Shown here one piece after another: positions 5,872 through 6,310 of a DNA stretch of 6,310 nucleotides. Position 1 is the first letter of the stretch. The number at the start of each line of letters is the position of its first letter. This stretch comes from Burkholderiales bacterium (lineage in GTDB: Bacteria; Pseudomonadota; Gammaproteobacteria; Burkholderiales; Burkholderiaceae_D): positions 1-6,310 of the forward strand of contig JACPVY010000254.1 of the NCBI GenBank assembly GCA_016197345.1. Reading direction: 5' to 3'. Position numbers and translations under genes: made by a program. Below the pieces are notes generated by a model, which saw only the letters and a list, made by a program, of their open reading frames with translations, did no database searches and was not told the origin of the DNA.

Positions 5872-6310
5872 CTACGCATCTATTTGCAATTGCCATTGCC
5901 CATCGACGTGGATTTGCAGCGGTTGGAAGCGGGTTTTGTAGGCCATTTTCCGACTCTCTGCTATCCAATAACCTAGATAGATATAGGGTAGCCCTAAGCT
6001 TTTGGCTTGATCAATCTGCCATAGCACGTTATAGGTGCCATACGAGGCGCCGAGTGCGTCGGGATCAAAAAAGGTGTACACCGAAGATAAGCCGTCATCG
6101 ATGATGTCGATAATACTGACCATGCACAGGCTGCCATCGGCTTCGCGGAATTCCACCAAGCGCGTATGCACCCGGCTTTGCAATAGAAATTGCGCATATT
6201 GATCGCGGCTATCGTGATCCATGCCACCGCCGGCATGGCGTGAGGTCTGGTAGCGGAGATAGAGTTCGTAGTGTTCGTGGTGGTATGTGAGTGGCAAAAC
6301 GATAGCTTCA
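5872..6310 (-). CDS. bpt: Aspartate/glutamate leucyltransferase, C-terminal part
   Basis: The last 145 residues of a leucyl/arginyl-tRNA-protein transferase; the N-terminal part lies beyond the window edge. The frame stays open to the edge, and an apparent TTG start at 6297 is an internal Leu codon. Bpt moves leucine from Leu-tRNA to proteins with N-terminal Asp or Glu, making them N-degron substrates for ClpS-ClpAP. The ATE C-terminal domain is clear: [20 protein letters not shown], a FLLQSRV..RLVEFRE stretch, [25 protein letters not shown], and [20 protein letters not shown], followed by [10 protein letters not shown] near the end. The family is about 240-250 residues, so some 100 are missing to the right. 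The cysteine-containing N-terminal domain that would confirm the Bpt type is outside the window; Bpt rather than arginyl Ate is favoured from bacterial context. Confidence 0.93.
   Translation of the reverse strand, partial: EAIVLPLTYHHEHYELYLRYQTSRHAGGGMDHDSRDQYAQFLLQSRVHTRLVEFREADGSLCMVSIIDIIDDGLSSVYTFFDPDALGASYGTYNVLWQIDQAKSLGLPYIYLGYWIAESRKMAYKTRFQPLQIHVDGQWQLQIDA

Overview
The window looks like a stretch of a betaproteobacterial chromosome, probably Burkholderiales. The grounds are a DUF1840 protein (a family I know mainly from Betaproteobacteria), a Bpt-type aminoacyl-tRNA-protein transferase next to pyrD, and a moderate base composition of roughly half G+C. The exact genus cannot be read from this sequence.

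The layout is two convergent blocks. On the + strand, positions 1-260 are mostly non-coding, with a short hairpin plus T-run (96-118) and a perfect 10-bp inverted repeat (124-133/150-159). They are followed by a DUF1840 gene (261-605), an alpha/beta hydrolase of the monoacylglycerol-lipase type (605-1465) that overlaps it by one base (TAATG), and a small exported four-cysteine protein gene broken by a single in-frame TAG (1513-1824). A hairpin at 1828-1855, with a T6 tail on the minus strand, separates the two blocks.

On the minus strand, reading right to left, are the 3' part of bpt (5872 to the window edge), pyrD (4735-5778), a cystathionine beta-synthase gene (3104-4441) and a cystathionine gamma-lyase/synthase-type gene (1873-3054). 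The last two are 49 bases apart and almost certainly form one unit. A beta-synthase plus a gamma-lyase would make cysteine from homocysteine and serine (reverse transsulfuration). PyrD is the membrane-linked step of pyrimidine synthesis, and Bpt adds leucine to proteins with N-terminal Asp/Glu to mark them for degradation.

No mobile element, CRISPR array, tRNA or rRNA was seen. The most interesting items are: (1) a nested stem structure in the untranslated region ahead of the cystathionine beta-synthase gene, with a competing palindrome near its ribosome site; (2) an amber-interrupted secreted protein gene; (3) a cystathionine beta-synthase whose second CBS repeat appears to lack about 14 residues.
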